64,000 nt of DNA from Mesorhizobium sp. (GTDB lineage Bacteria > Pseudomonadota > Alphaproteobacteria > Rhizobiales > Rhizobiaceae): assembly GCF_017306545.1 (NCBI RefSeq), contig NZ_JAFKID010000018.1, positions 1-64,000 on the forward strand. Direction: 5' to 3'. Every line of letters starts with the position of its first letter. The stretch's first letter is position 1. The notes under the pieces were generated by a model. The model did not search any database. It had not been told where the DNA came from and saw nothing but the letters and a program-made list of their open reading frames with translations. Made by a program: the position numbers and the translations under genes. Below, in pieces: positions 8,529 to 16,967 of this stretch.

Positions 8529-9140
8529 ATGGCAGCGAAAGACGAACCGGTCGTCATCAAGAAATACGCAAACCGACGTCTCTACAACACCGGCACCAGC
8601 ACCTATGTGACGCTCGAAGATCTCGCCGAGATGGTCAAGAAAGGCGAGGATTTCACCGTCCAGGACGCCAAGACGGGCGAGGACATCACCCACCCGGTGC
8701 TGACCCAGATCATCTTCGAGCTGGAGAACAAGGACGGCCAGAACATGCTGCCGATCCCGTTCCTGCGCCAGCTCATCGCCTTCTACGGCGACCAGATGCA
8801 GATGATCGTTCCGAGCTTTCTCGAACAGTCGATGATCGCCTTCTCCAAGGAGCAGGAGCGCTTCCGCGAGCAGATGAAGTCGCCTATGGACGTGATGAAG
8901 TTCGCAACGCCGATGAAGGCGATCGAGGAACAGACGCGCCGCAACATCGAGATGTTCCAGAACGCCATGCGGATGTTCACGCCCTTCCCAGGGGCGGGCG
9001 GGGCCGCGCCGGTCGCCGAGGCGGCGGAATCGGCGAAGCCCGGACAGGCCGGGAAGGACGAGCCGGAAAAGGCCGACGACCTCAAGGAATTGAAAGAACA
9101 GATCGCCGCCATGCAGCGCAAGCTGGACAAGATGTCGTAA
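8529..9140 (+). CDS. phaR: Polyhydroxyalkanoate synthesis repressor PhaR
   Basis: 203-residue regulator that binds PHB and DNA and adjusts carbon storage and phasin synthesis. The N-terminal PHB_acc_N domain is unmistakable (VVIKKYANRRLYNT, residues 8-21), followed by the PHB accumulation domain (residues 70-130, FLEQSMIAF and FREQMK). The C-terminus is an alanine/lysine linker ending in a coiled coil. Two ATGs compete: one at 8523 directly abuts GGGAGG, whereas 8529 has that ribosome site six bases upstream, so 8529 is preferred. Divergent from phaAB with a palindromic candidate operator between. Confidence 0.95.
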   Translation: MAAKDEPVVIKKYANRRLYNTGTSTYVTLEDLAEMVKKGEDFTVQDAKTGEDITHPVLTQIIFELENKDGQNMLPIPFLRQLIAFYGDQMQMIVPSFLEQSMIAFSKEQERFREQMKSPMDVMKFATPMKAIEEQTRRNIEMFQNAMRMFTPFPGAGGAAPVAEAAESAKPGQAGKDEPEKADDLKELKEQIAAMQRKLDKMS

Positions 9141-9267
9141 AGATTTTCGGTCCTTCGCGCGCCCGTTCGGCAGTCGAGAGTTCCTGCCTCGCGAGCGAAG
9201 CGAAGCCGAGGATGAGAAATCCGTATCTCGGCCTTGAAGGCAACGGAAGCCGGGTGCCGAAACCGGC

Positions 9268-10788
9268 TCAGGCGGGTTTGGCGAACGTGTCCTTGAACCG
9301 GTCGCGCAGCAGGTTCTTCTGCACCTTGCCCATGGTGTTACGCGGCAGTTCGTCGACGACGAACAGTTTTCGCGGCTGCTTGAAGCGGGCGAGGCTGCCG
9401 GCTATGGCGGCCAGGAGCCCGGCTTCGTCCAGTTTCGCGCCCGGCTTCGCCACCACCGCCGCCACGACGCCTTCGCCGAGGTCTGGATGCGGCACGCCGA
9501 AGACGGCCGATTCCACCACGCCGGGCTGCTCGTCCAGCAGAAGCTCGATCTCCTTGGGATAGATGTTGTAGCCGCCGGCGATGATGAGATCTTTCGCGCG
9601 GCCGACGATGGTGACGTAGCCGTCGGCGCTCTGCGTGGCGAGGTCGCCCGAGATGAAGAAACCGTCCGGACGGAATTCTTGGCGCGTCTTTTCCGGCATG
9701 TTCCAGTAGCCCTTGAAGACGTTGCGGCCCTTGACCTCGATGATGCCGACCTCGCCGGGCGCGACGGGCTTGCCCGTCTCGGCATCGACGATGCGCAATT
9801 CGACCCCCGGCAGCGGCAGGCCGACGGTGCCGGCCCGGCGCTCGCCGTCATAAGGGTTGGACGTGTTCATGTTGGTTTCGGTCATGCCGTAGCGCTCGAG
9901 GATCTTCTTGCCCGTCCGCGCCTCGAAGTCGCGGTGCGTTTCGGCCAGCAGCGGCGCCGAGCCGGAGACGAACAGGCGCATATGCACGGCCAGTTGCCGG
10001 TCGAAGCGCGGATCGGCCAGCAGGCGCGTGTAGAAAGTCGGCACGCCCATCATCGTCGTGGCTTTCGGCATCGCCGCGATCAGGTCGTCCATGTCCAGGC
10101 CGGGCAGGAAGATCATCGAGCCGCCGGCCAAAAGGATGGTGTTGGTGGCGACGAACAGGCCGTGTGTGTGGAAGATCGGCAGCGCGTGCAAAAGCACGTC
10201 GCCGCCGGCGAAGCGCCACGCTTTCACCAGCGCCTCGGCGTTCGACAGAAGATTGTCGTGGGTGAGCATCGCGCCCTTCGAGCGCCCGGTGGTGCCCGAC
10301 GTGTAAAGAAAGGCGGCCAGATCGCCCGGCCCGCGCTCGGCCGGCGCGAAATCGTCGGGCTGGCGGGCCGCGAGGTCCGACAGCGTGCCGGAACCGTCGC
10401 CGTTCAGCGTCAGCAGCGTCGCCCCGGCCTTGGTCGCGACCGGAGCGAGGGCGGCGGCGCTGCCGCCGTCGCAGATCAGCAGCCGGGCGCCGGCGTCGGT
10501 GACGAAATACTCGACCTCGGCTGCCGTATAGGCGGTGTTGAGCGGCAAAAAGACGGCGCCGGCGGCCACGCAGGCGGCATAGACGGCGAGCGCCTCGGGC
10601 GATTTCTTCGCCTGCAACGCGACCCGGTCGCCGACCGCAACGCCGCTGGCGCGTAGCGCATTGGCAAGGCGCGCGGTCAGCCGCAGGAATTCGTCGTAGC
10701 TGATGTGACGCCCGTCTTTCAGCCGCAGGAAAGGGCCTTCCCGACCACGATGCGGCGCGAAAAGCGCGTCATAAAGCGTGTTGGCCAA
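9268..10788 (-). CDS. matB: Malonyl-CoA synthetase (MatB-type acyl-CoA ligase)
   Basis: About 506-residue AMP-forming ligase that would activate malonate (or methylmalonate) to the CoA thioester. Adenylation motifs in order: YTSGTTGRSKGAMLTH, YGMTETNMN, ISGDLATQSADGY, GRAKDLIIAGGYNIYPKE, and the C-terminal catalytic lysine in NTMGKVQK. The N-terminal LYDALF and the overall sequence match the rhizobial malonyl-CoA synthase group better than general acyl-CoA ligases. The start is unusual: a TTG at 10788 has GGAGG five bases upstream, whereas the upstream ATG (10818) and GTG (10845) have no ribosome site. No malonyl-CoA decarboxylase or malonate carrier adjoins it, so the pathway context is incomplete here. 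Confidence 0.85.
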   Translation of the reverse strand: MANTLYDALFAPHRGREGPFLRLKDGRHISYDEFLRLTARLANALRASGVAVGDRVALQAKKSPEALAVYAACVAAGAVFLPLNTAYTAAEVEYFVTDAGARLLICDGGSAAALAPVATKAGATLLTLNGDGSGTLSDLAARQPDDFAPAERGPGDLAAFLYTSGTTGRSKGAMLTHDNLLSNAEALVKAWRFAGGDVLLHALPIFHTHGLFVATNTILLAGGSMIFLPGLDMDDLIAAMPKATTMMGVPTFYTRLLADPRFDRQLAVHMRLFVSGSAPLLAETHRDFEARTGKKILERYGMTETNMNTSNPYDGERRAGTVGLPLPGVELRIVDAETGKPVAPGEVGIIEVKGRNVFKGYWNMPEKTRQEFRPDGFFISGDLATQSADGYVTIVGRAKDLIIAGGYNIYPKEIELLLDEQPGVVESAVFGVPHPDLGEGVVAAVVAKPGAKLDEAGLLAAIAGSLARFKQPRKLFVVDELPRNTMGKVQKNLLRDRFKDTFAKPA

Positions 10789-10952
10789 AATATCCTCCGT
10801 GCTGAAACGACCGTTCATCCATAAGGCGTGAGTCGATCCAGTCACAAGGGCCAGATGCGATCTGGCCTTTGCATGCGGCCCCCGTCCCGCCTAGTTTGGC
10901 CGCTTCCTGCAATCGGGCCGCCCCAACAGCCCGCCAAGCCGAAAGCCGATCC

Positions 10953-12005
10953 ATGACCGAACAGACCCTCGTCCCCGTCTTCGACGGCCACAACGACACG
11001 CTGCTCAAGCTTTACCAGGCGAAGGAAGCCGACAAGGAGAAGCTGTTCATCGACGGGGCGCCCGCCGACTGGCATATCGACCTGCCGCGCGCGAAAAAGG
11101 GCGGCTTCGCCGGCGGCATGTTCGCCATCTTCCCGCCGTCTCTGGAAAAGCGCCGCAGCCTGGCGATGCCCAGCAACGACGAGCCGCTGCCGCCGCAGCT
11201 GCCGCTCGACGCCGCCACCGAATCGACCGTCGGCATGGCCTCCATCCTGTTCAAGCTGGAGCGCGCCGGGGCGCTCACCATTTGCCGCAGCGCCGCCGAG
11301 GTCCGCGCCGCCGTCGCCAAGGGGATATTGGCCGCCGTCTTCCACATCGAGGGCGCGGAAGCGATCGGCCCGGACCTCGCCATGCTGGAAGTGCTGCACG
11401 CTGCCGGCCTGCGCTCGCTCGGCATCGTCTGGAGCCGGCCCAACATCTTCGGCAACGGCGTACCGTTCCGCTTCCCCTCCTCGCCCGACACCGGAGACGG
11501 CCTGAGCGACGCTGGCAAGGCGCTGGTCAAGGAGTGCAACCGTCTGAAGATCCAGATCGACCTGTCGCATCTCAACGAAAAGGGTTTCCGCGATGTGGCG
11601 AAGCTCTCCGACGCGCCGCTGGTCGCCACCCATTCCAACGTGCATAAAATCTGCCCGCATGCGCGCAACCTGACCGACTGGCAGCTCGGCGCCATCCGCG
11701 ACAGCGGCGGCATGGTGGGGCTGAATTACGCCACCGGCTTCCTGCGCGACGACGGCCGCATGGTCGCCGACACCGGCATCGACGTCATGGTGCGGCATGT
11801 GGATGCTCTGATCGAAGCGCTGGGCGAGGGCCATGTCGGCCTCGGTTCCGACTTCGACGGCGCGGTGATCCCGGCGCCGATCGGCGACGTTTCCGGCCTG
11901 CCGAAACTGATCGACGCCTTCGCCGCGCATGGTTACGGCCGCGAGTTGATCGAGAAGATCGCCTGGAAGAACTGGGCCGAGGCGCTGGAGCGGGGGATCG
12001 GGTAA
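10953..12005 (+). CDS. Membrane dipeptidase-family (M19) zinc peptidase
   Basis: 350-residue amidohydrolase-fold dipeptidase. Zinc-site motifs are visible: DGHNDTL at the N-terminus, HIEGAE (bridging Glu), ATHSN and GSDFDG near the C-terminus. No signal peptide is seen, so it is probably cytoplasmic, unlike renal dipeptidase. Bacterial M19 enzymes cleave dipeptides or D-amino-acid conjugates; some hydrolyse N-acyl compounds. The start is the ATG giving MTEQTLVPVFDGHND; the upstream extension is low quality. It stands alone, divergent from matB and convergent with the small gene at 12059. Confidence 0.9.
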   Translation: MTEQTLVPVFDGHNDTLLKLYQAKEADKEKLFIDGAPADWHIDLPRAKKGGFAGGMFAIFPPSLEKRRSLAMPSNDEPLPPQLPLDAATESTVGMASILFKLERAGALTICRSAAEVRAAVAKGILAAVFHIEGAEAIGPDLAMLEVLHAAGLRSLGIVWSRPNIFGNGVPFRFPSSPDTGDGLSDAGKALVKECNRLKIQIDLSHLNEKGFRDVAKLSDAPLVATHSNVHKICPHARNLTDWQLGAIRDSGGMVGLNYATGFLRDDGRMVADTGIDVMVRHVDALIEALGEGHVGLGSDFDGAVIPAPIGDVSGLPKLIDAFAAHGYGRELIEKIAWKNWAEALERGIG

Positions 12006-12058
12006 GACCCTGTTTCCTTTTTGCGGGAAGGGGTGGGGGTGAAGCGCCGCATGCGACG

Positions 12059-12292
12059 CTATCCAGCCCCCATCCTTTTCAGCCACGCCCGCCCGACGCC
12101 ACGGTCGCGGATGATCGGCAGCGGGTCTTCGGCATCGAGCCGCGAGCAGATGCGGTAGACTTCCAGCGTGCCGGCATCCATGTCGCCACGTTGGTAGAAG
12201 AACATCGCCGCCGCGTAGCGCGCCCTGCCTGACCACGGCTCTCCAAGCGGCGTGTTGACCAGCGCCCAGTTCTCGGCGACTTCCGCATCCAT
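12059..12292 (-). CDS. Conserved small protein downstream of GcvT-like gene
   Basis: 77 residues, not recognised. It is rich in Trp, Tyr, Arg and acidic residues (ENWALVNTPLGEPW, AAAMFFYQRGDMDA, VYRICSRLDAEDPLP), with no signal peptide or membrane segment. It lies about 20 bp after the GcvT-like stop on the same strand. A GTG at 12310, three bases after that stop, would give 83 residues. Its composition is not random-frame-like and the tight spacing points to cotranscription with the FAD/FAD/GcvT operon, where it could be an accessory subunit. Function unknown. Confidence 0.6.
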   Translation of the reverse strand: MDAEVAENWALVNTPLGEPWSGRARYAAAMFFYQRGDMDAGTLEVYRICSRLDAEDPLPIIRDRGVGRAWLKRMGAG

Positions 12293-12312
12293 ATCCGGCT
12301 TCCCGGCCACGG

Positions 12313-13539
12313 TCAGAAATCCGCGGGCGGGTTGGCGGTGCGGCGGTCGAGTTTTATGAACGGACGCGGCACCACCTTCGTCCGCTTCATCAGCCGCTCG
12401 TATTTCAGCTCGCGCATGGCGTAGATCTCGACCCAAAGATCGTCCGTCACGGTATCGCCGTAAGGGAGGTCCAGCGAGGCGATGGCGATGTTCTTCTTGG
12501 CCATCGGCGACCACATGGCGGCGCTGACCAGCCCGACCTCCCGGTTCTTGCGATGGTAGACGATGGCGTGCTCGGCCGGAACGTTGCCGTCGATCTCCAG
12601 CCCGACCAGCACATGCCGCAGTCTCTTCTTCGCCCGCGCTTCCAGAATGGCGCGGCGGCCGTTGAAGTGACCTTTGGCGGGGTCGATCATGAAGCCCAGG
12701 CCGATCTCGTCCGGCATGCGGGTACGATTGGAGCGGACGGCGTGTTCGGCGGTGACGAAATCGGCGTTGGCGACGATCAATCCGGCTTCCAGCCGTGCGC
12801 GGTTGAGCGCCGTGTAGCCGATGGCGCGGATGCCGTGCGGTTCGCCGGCCTGCATCAGCCGGTCCCACAGCGACAGGGCGAGTTTGCGTTCGGCGAACAG
12901 TTCGTAGCCGAGATCGCCGGTGAAGCCGGTGCGCGAGATCGTCACCGTTCCGCCCTCATGCGGAAACTCGGCGAGATCGAACACTTTCAGTTTTTCCAAC
13001 CCGGCGAAACCGGCCGCGCGCAGGCAGGCGAAGGCGGTAGGGCCCTGCAACGCCAGTCCCGCCACGGCTTCCGTCTCCTCCTCGATCGCTACGTCGAAGC
13101 CGATGGCGGAATCCAGCAACCAGGGCAGGTGGCGCTCCTGCGAGCAAAGCCGGAAGCGGGTCCGCGACAGTCGAAACAAGGTGCCGTCGTCCAGAACAAA
13201 ACCTTCGTCGTCGCACCACGCGGTGTAGTGGACGCGGCCGGGCTTCAGCTTCGTCACGTCGCGCAGCGTCACCTTGTTGCAGAAGGCTTCGGCTTCCGGT
13301 CCCTCGATACGGTATTTCGTCATCGGCGAGATGTCGAACAGGGCGCACTGGCTGCGGATGGCGAAATATTCCAGCTCCTCGTCCCACAGCGAATGCGGAG
13401 CGCGATAGCCGGCCCAGTTGTACCAGTCGGTGGTTTTCGCCAGCGCATCGAGGCGCGGCTGGAACGGCGTGCCGAGCCTGAGCGTGCGGAAGTGGGACTG
13501 GGCGGCGAGGCGGGGATTTGCGACGAGTGCCTGATTCAT
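12313..13539 (-). CDS. Aminomethyltransferase (GcvT)-family protein
   Basis: 408 residues with the GcvT/YgfZ fold. Diagnostic stretches are FDISPMTKYRIEGP, the folate-contact Asp in GFVLDDGT (residues 117-118), LQGPTAFACL and RTGFTGDLGYELF; the C-terminal barrel follows from about residue 300. It is longer than the glycine-cleavage T protein (about 365) and has no gcvH or gcvP beside it, so it is more like the THF-dependent half of dimethylglycine or sarcosine dehydrogenases, or a demethylase. It is third in an operon with two FAD oxidoreductases, consistent with transfer of a one-carbon unit from an oxidised amine to tetrahydrofolate (inference). Starts 40 bp after the upstream stop. Confidence 0.88.
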   Translation of the reverse strand: MNQALVANPRLAAQSHFRTLRLGTPFQPRLDALAKTTDWYNWAGYRAPHSLWDEELEYFAIRSQCALFDISPMTKYRIEGPEAEAFCNKVTLRDVTKLKPGRVHYTAWCDDEGFVLDDGTLFRLSRTRFRLCSQERHLPWLLDSAIGFDVAIEEETEAVAGLALQGPTAFACLRAAGFAGLEKLKVFDLAEFPHEGGTVTISRTGFTGDLGYELFAERKLALSLWDRLMQAGEPHGIRAIGYTALNRARLEAGLIVANADFVTAEHAVRSNRTRMPDEIGLGFMIDPAKGHFNGRRAILEARAKKRLRHVLVGLEIDGNVPAEHAIVYHRKNREVGLVSAAMWSPMAKKNIAIASLDLPYGDTVTDDLWVEIYAMRELKYERLMKRTKVVPRPFIKLDRRTANPPADF

Positions 13540-13579
13540 GTCGCCAACCTTCCGCGCCCGGAGCGAAAAGACTGCATGT

Positions 13580-15280
13580 CTACCTCCTCTCCATCACCCG
13601 CTTGGCCGCGTTCATGCCGGGCGCGCCGGAAATGCCGCCGCCCGGATGCGAGCCGGCGCCGGCGAGGAAAAGGCCTTCGATCGGTGTGTCGTAGCCCGAC
13701 CAGCCCGAGACGGGGCGCGAGAACAGCATCTGGTCGGCCTGCAATTCGCCGTGATGCCAATGGCCGCCGGGCATCCGGTAGCGTGCCTCGATATCGGCCG
13801 GCGTCAGAAGCTCCGCATGGCGCACCAGCCCGCCGATGCCGGGCGTATAAGCCTCCAGTTGCGCCATGACGGCGGCGAGGAATTTTGGCTTGCCCGCATC
13901 CCAACCTTCTTTCAGCGCATAAGGCGCATACTGCACGTTGGCCGAAAGAACGCAGCCGCCGGCCGGCGCCAGCGCCGGATCGGCGAGCGACGGCAGAGTG
14001 ATCTCCATCACCGGCTCCGGCGAGAATTCGCCGTACTTGGCCGGATTGAAGGCGCGCTCGACATGATCGGCCGACGGCGCGATGACGAGGCGGCCATGCA
14101 AATCCGCTTGTTCCACGGCGGCGAAACCCGGCACGCCGTCGAGCGCCAGATGGAGCTTGGCGACGGCGCCTTTCATGCGGATGTTCTTCACCTTGCGAAC
14201 GAAGCCGGTGTCGAGATGCGGCGCGCCGACGAGGGCGAGAAAAGTCGGGGCCGGATTGATCGCCGAAACGATTTTGTCCGCGCGGATCACCTCCTCGTTC
14301 GCCAGCGCGATCCCGACGGCACGGCCGTTCTCGACGAGGATCTTCGAGACAATGGCGTCGGTTCGGATCGCCGCACCCGCTCTTTCCGCGGCGCTGCGCA
14401 GTGCCGCCGCCATTGCGCCCATGCCGCCCCTCGGCACGATCTGCGCGCCGGGTGCGCCGCCGATCTCGCCGGTCAGCCGGTAATAGAGACCGAGCAGCGA
14501 GGTCGGCGAGCGCGGGCCGAGATGCGATCCCAGAACCGCGTCGAAAGCGAGCAGGCCTTTCAGCCGGTCGTCGGTCAGTTGCTCGTCGAGCAGGTCGTGG
14601 ACGTTCATCAAAAGCACGCGCAGGAAATCGCGCATGTCTTCGCGGCCGAGCCTCTTTACTGCCAGTGCCGCCTGCCCGAGCGCCGCCATGTCGCCGAACG
14701 ACCCGCCGCCAAGCTCCGGCGGGCGGCGCGACAGGAATGGCTTCAGCACCCCGGCATAGCGCAGAAGCTGCGCGCGCAGGTTTTTCCAGGCGGCTTGTTC
14801 GGAAGCGGTGGCGCCGGTCAGCGCCTCGCCATAGGCGCCGTGCAGGACGAGAGGATTGCCGTCGTGCGACAGGGCGATGGATGGAGCGAAGATGCCCCCA
14901 CCCCTGACCCTTCCCCTCAAGGGGGAAGGGGATTCGGTCCGTGCGGTTTCCACCGGGTTTGACGTGCCAACGCCGCCAAGTCCCCCTCCTCCGTGCGGAG
15001 AGGGGTTAGGGGTGGGGGTACTGCCCGACAGGTCCAGTCCATGCTTTTCGAGTTCCAGAGCGCGGACAACGTCCGGGTGCAGCCGGTTCAGCGCATGAGC
15101 GGTCGAGACGCGGAAGCCGGGGAAGAATTCTTCCGTGCGTGCAGGGCCGCCCGCTTCAGAGGCCGCTTCCAGCACCAGAACCTTGCGCCCGCTCTTGACC
15201 AGCAAGCCGGCGCAGACGAGGCCGTTGTGGCCGCCGCCGACGACGATAGCGTCCCAAGCCGTGCGGTCAGATGACGTCAT
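13580..15280 (-). CDS. FAD-dependent oxidoreductase (phytoene-dehydrogenase-like) with repeat-derived insertion
   Basis: 566 residues. The N-terminal FAD-binding motif VVGGGHNGLVCAGLL (13-27) with a downstream Glu (VLVLEAA) and the C-terminal GAGSHPGGGISGAPGMNAA signature place it in the COG1233 amine-oxidase/phytoene-desaturase superfamily. Residues about 86-129 are Pro/Gly-rich (TPTPNPSPHGGGG, SPSPLRGRVRGGG), coincide with two GC-rich palindromic repeats and look like an in-frame insertion, since flanking sequence resumes smoothly. Without them the length would match its upstream partner. Its start overlaps the stop of the preceding FAD gene by 14 bp, suggesting translational coupling and possibly a heteromeric enzyme. 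Substrate unknown; context suggests an amine rather than a carotenoid, because no crt genes are present. Confidence 0.9.
   Translation of the reverse strand: MTSSDRTAWDAIVVGGGHNGLVCAGLLVKSGRKVLVLEAASEAGGPARTEEFFPGFRVSTAHALNRLHPDVVRALELEKHGLDLSGSTPTPNPSPHGGGGLGGVGTSNPVETARTESPSPLRGRVRGGGIFAPSIALSHDGNPLVLHGAYGEALTGATASEQAAWKNLRAQLLRYAGVLKPFLSRRPPELGGGSFGDMAALGQAALAVKRLGREDMRDFLRVLLMNVHDLLDEQLTDDRLKGLLAFDAVLGSHLGPRSPTSLLGLYYRLTGEIGGAPGAQIVPRGGMGAMAAALRSAAERAGAAIRTDAIVSKILVENGRAVGIALANEEVIRADKIVSAINPAPTFLALVGAPHLDTGFVRKVKNIRMKGAVAKLHLALDGVPGFAAVEQADLHGRLVIAPSADHVERAFNPAKYGEFSPEPVMEITLPSLADPALAPAGGCVLSANVQYAPYALKEGWDAGKPKFLAAVMAQLEAYTPGIGGLVRHAELLTPADIEARYRMPGGHWHHGELQADQMLFSRPVSGWSGYDTPIEGLFLAGAGSHPGGGISGAPGMNAAKRVMERR
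14890..15022. repeat. Two GC-rich palindromic repeats inserted in frame in an oxidoreductase gene
   Basis: The left copy is CCCCCACCCCTGACCCTTCCCCTCAAGGGG-like; the right copy ends GGAGAGGGGTTAGGGGTGGGGGT, nearly identical to 79-98. About 55 bp lie between. Both keep the reading frame open. The encoded peptide is Pro/Gly/Arg-rich and absent from the sister protein encoded at 15267-16886. Confidence 0.85.
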
Positions 15281-16886
15281 GGGCCGCGCTCATATGGTGA
15301 TCGGAGCGGGCGAGGTCGCGCAGGATTTCCTTGGCCGCGTTGCGGCCGGGCGCGCCCATGACGCCGCCGCCGGGATGGGTGGAGGAGCCGCATATATAAA
15401 GGCCACCGAGCGGCGAACGGTATTGCGCATAGCCCGGCACCGGGCGGTTGAACAGAAGCTGGTCGAAGGTCAGTTCGCCCTGGAAGATGTTGCCTTCGGT
15501 GAGGCCGACTTCGGCCTCGATCTCGCGCGGCGTGCGCACCTCCATATGGACGATGCGGTCGCGGAAGCCGGGCGAATAGGTGGCGATCTGCGACACCACC
15601 GTCTCGGCGAAGGCGTCGCGATCGGCGTCGGTCCAGTCGCGCCCCTCCACCTTCGGCGGCGCGTACTGGACGAAGCAACTCATGAAATGCTTTCCCGGCG
15701 CCGCCATGGTCGGGTCGAGTGTGGTCGGGATCATCATGTCGAGGAACGGGTCGGCGGACCAGCGCCCGGCCTTCCAGTCGTCATAGGCACGTTCCATGCG
15801 CTCGACCGAATCGGTGAAATGCAGGTCGCCGCGCAGGCAGGGCGAATCCTTCGGCAGCGCCGGGAACTCAGGCATCGAATCCAGCGCGATGTTGACCTTG
15901 CCGGACGACCCCCTGATCTTGAAGTTCTTCACCCGGCGCAGGAAGACGTCCGGCAGTTCCTTCTCTTCCACCAGCTTCAGGAAGGTGCGCTTTACGTCAG
16001 CGTTGGAGACGACGAGCTTGCCGTAGATTTCCTCGCCGCCGGCCAGCACGACGCCTTTCGCCTTGCACCCCTTGACCAGCACCCGCTCGACCTCGGCGCC
16101 GGTGCGAATCGTGCCGCCGGACGCCTGGAAGGAGGCGGCGAGCGCCTTCGTCACCGCGCCCATGCCGCCGCGCGCGTAGCCCCAGGCGCCGACCGAGCCG
16201 TCCACCTCGCCCATGTAATGATGCAGCAGCACATAGGCCGTGCCCGGCGACATTGGCCCGAGCGCGGTGCCGATGATGCCGGAGATGGAGAAGTTGGCCT
16301 TGATGACGTCCGTCTCGAAATACTCGTCGAGGAAATCGGAGATCGACATGGTCCAGAAGCGCAGCGTCAGCGCCATTTCCTCCGCGCTTAAGCCGGCAAA
16401 CTTCTTGCCGAGGTAGAGAAGCTCGCCGAGGTCGCGCGGCTTCCAGCTTGTCGGGTCGGGCGCCGTGCGCATCAGAAGCGGCTGGATGAAGCGGCATTGC
16501 CGCGTCACGTCGCGGGCATACCTATCGTAGGCTTCCGCATCCCGCGTGGAAAACCGGGCGAACTCGCGCCGGTGCGCATCGTGGTCGCGGTAGTTGCCGA
16601 GATAGTCGCCGTCCTGCGTCAGCACCGCGCCGCCTTCGTAGGCGATCACTTGCAGGCCGAAGCGCGGCAGTTCCAGGTCGCGCATGATCTCGGGCCGGAA
16701 CAGCGAGCAGACATAGGAGCAGTTGGAATAGAGAAAGCCGGGCGTGAGTTCGCGGCTGGTGGCGGCGCCGCCGACCCAGCCGTTCTTCTCCACCACCAGC
16801 ACGTCCAGCCCGGCGCGTTGCAAATAGCAGGCGTTGACCAGCCCGTTATGACCGCCGCCGATAACGATCGCGTCCCATGTTTTCAT
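15267..16886 (-). CDS. FAD-dependent oxidoreductase (phytoene-dehydrogenase-like)
   Basis: 539-residue paralogue of the downstream oxidoreductase. FAD motif VIGGGHNGLVNACYL with VLVVEKNGWVGGAATS at residues 8-45; C-terminal GSSTHPGGGVMGAPGRNAA signature. No signal peptide. First gene of the four-gene minus-strand operon (FAD, FAD, GcvT-like, small protein), divergent from a BetI-like TetR gene. Two related FAD subunits next to a folate protein recall heteromeric amine dehydrogenases, but these belong to the COG1233 branch rather than the DAO branch used by sarcosine oxidase, so the chemistry is uncertain. Start at MKTWDAIVIGGG, the only ATG in register with the FAD fold. Confidence 0.92.
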   Translation of the reverse strand: MKTWDAIVIGGGHNGLVNACYLQRAGLDVLVVEKNGWVGGAATSRELTPGFLYSNCSYVCSLFRPEIMRDLELPRFGLQVIAYEGGAVLTQDGDYLGNYRDHDAHRREFARFSTRDAEAYDRYARDVTRQCRFIQPLLMRTAPDPTSWKPRDLGELLYLGKKFAGLSAEEMALTLRFWTMSISDFLDEYFETDVIKANFSISGIIGTALGPMSPGTAYVLLHHYMGEVDGSVGAWGYARGGMGAVTKALAASFQASGGTIRTGAEVERVLVKGCKAKGVVLAGGEEIYGKLVVSNADVKRTFLKLVEEKELPDVFLRRVKNFKIRGSSGKVNIALDSMPEFPALPKDSPCLRGDLHFTDSVERMERAYDDWKAGRWSADPFLDMMIPTTLDPTMAAPGKHFMSCFVQYAPPKVEGRDWTDADRDAFAETVVSQIATYSPGFRDRIVHMEVRTPREIEAEVGLTEGNIFQGELTFDQLLFNRPVPGYAQYRSPLGGLYICGSSTHPGGGVMGAPGRNAAKEILRDLARSDHHMSAAHDVI

Positions 16887-16951
16887 GCTTGCGCAATCCG
16901 CTTCCGCTCGGCGTCAGCCTGCCACGTCCGCGCAAGGCCTGTCCAGCTATT

Positions 16952-16967
16952 TTGAATGAATGTTCAA
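16952..16967. promoter_or_regulatory. Candidate TetR/BetI-type operator
   Basis: Inverted repeat TTGAA-TGAATG-TTCAA in the 351-bp divergent region between the FAD operon and the TetR gene, 66 bp upstream of the FAD start. BetI-type regulators recognise TTGAAC/GTTCAA-type palindromes (family knowledge), so this fits the adjacent regulator. The rest of the region has no gene; a TTGACA at 17164-17169 could be a -35 element for tetR but has only a weak -10 partner. Confidence 0.5.

Noticed and set aside
12059-12868. 269-codon minus-strand frame covering the small gene and part of the GcvT-like gene
   Set aside because: Its first 190 codons are a shadow of the GcvT-like gene; only the last 77 codons look real and are annotated separately.
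13580-15280. Carotenoid biosynthesis assignment for the FAD oxidoreductases
   Set aside because: The fold matches phytoene desaturase broadly but no other crt genes are present and the operon contains a GcvT-like gene.
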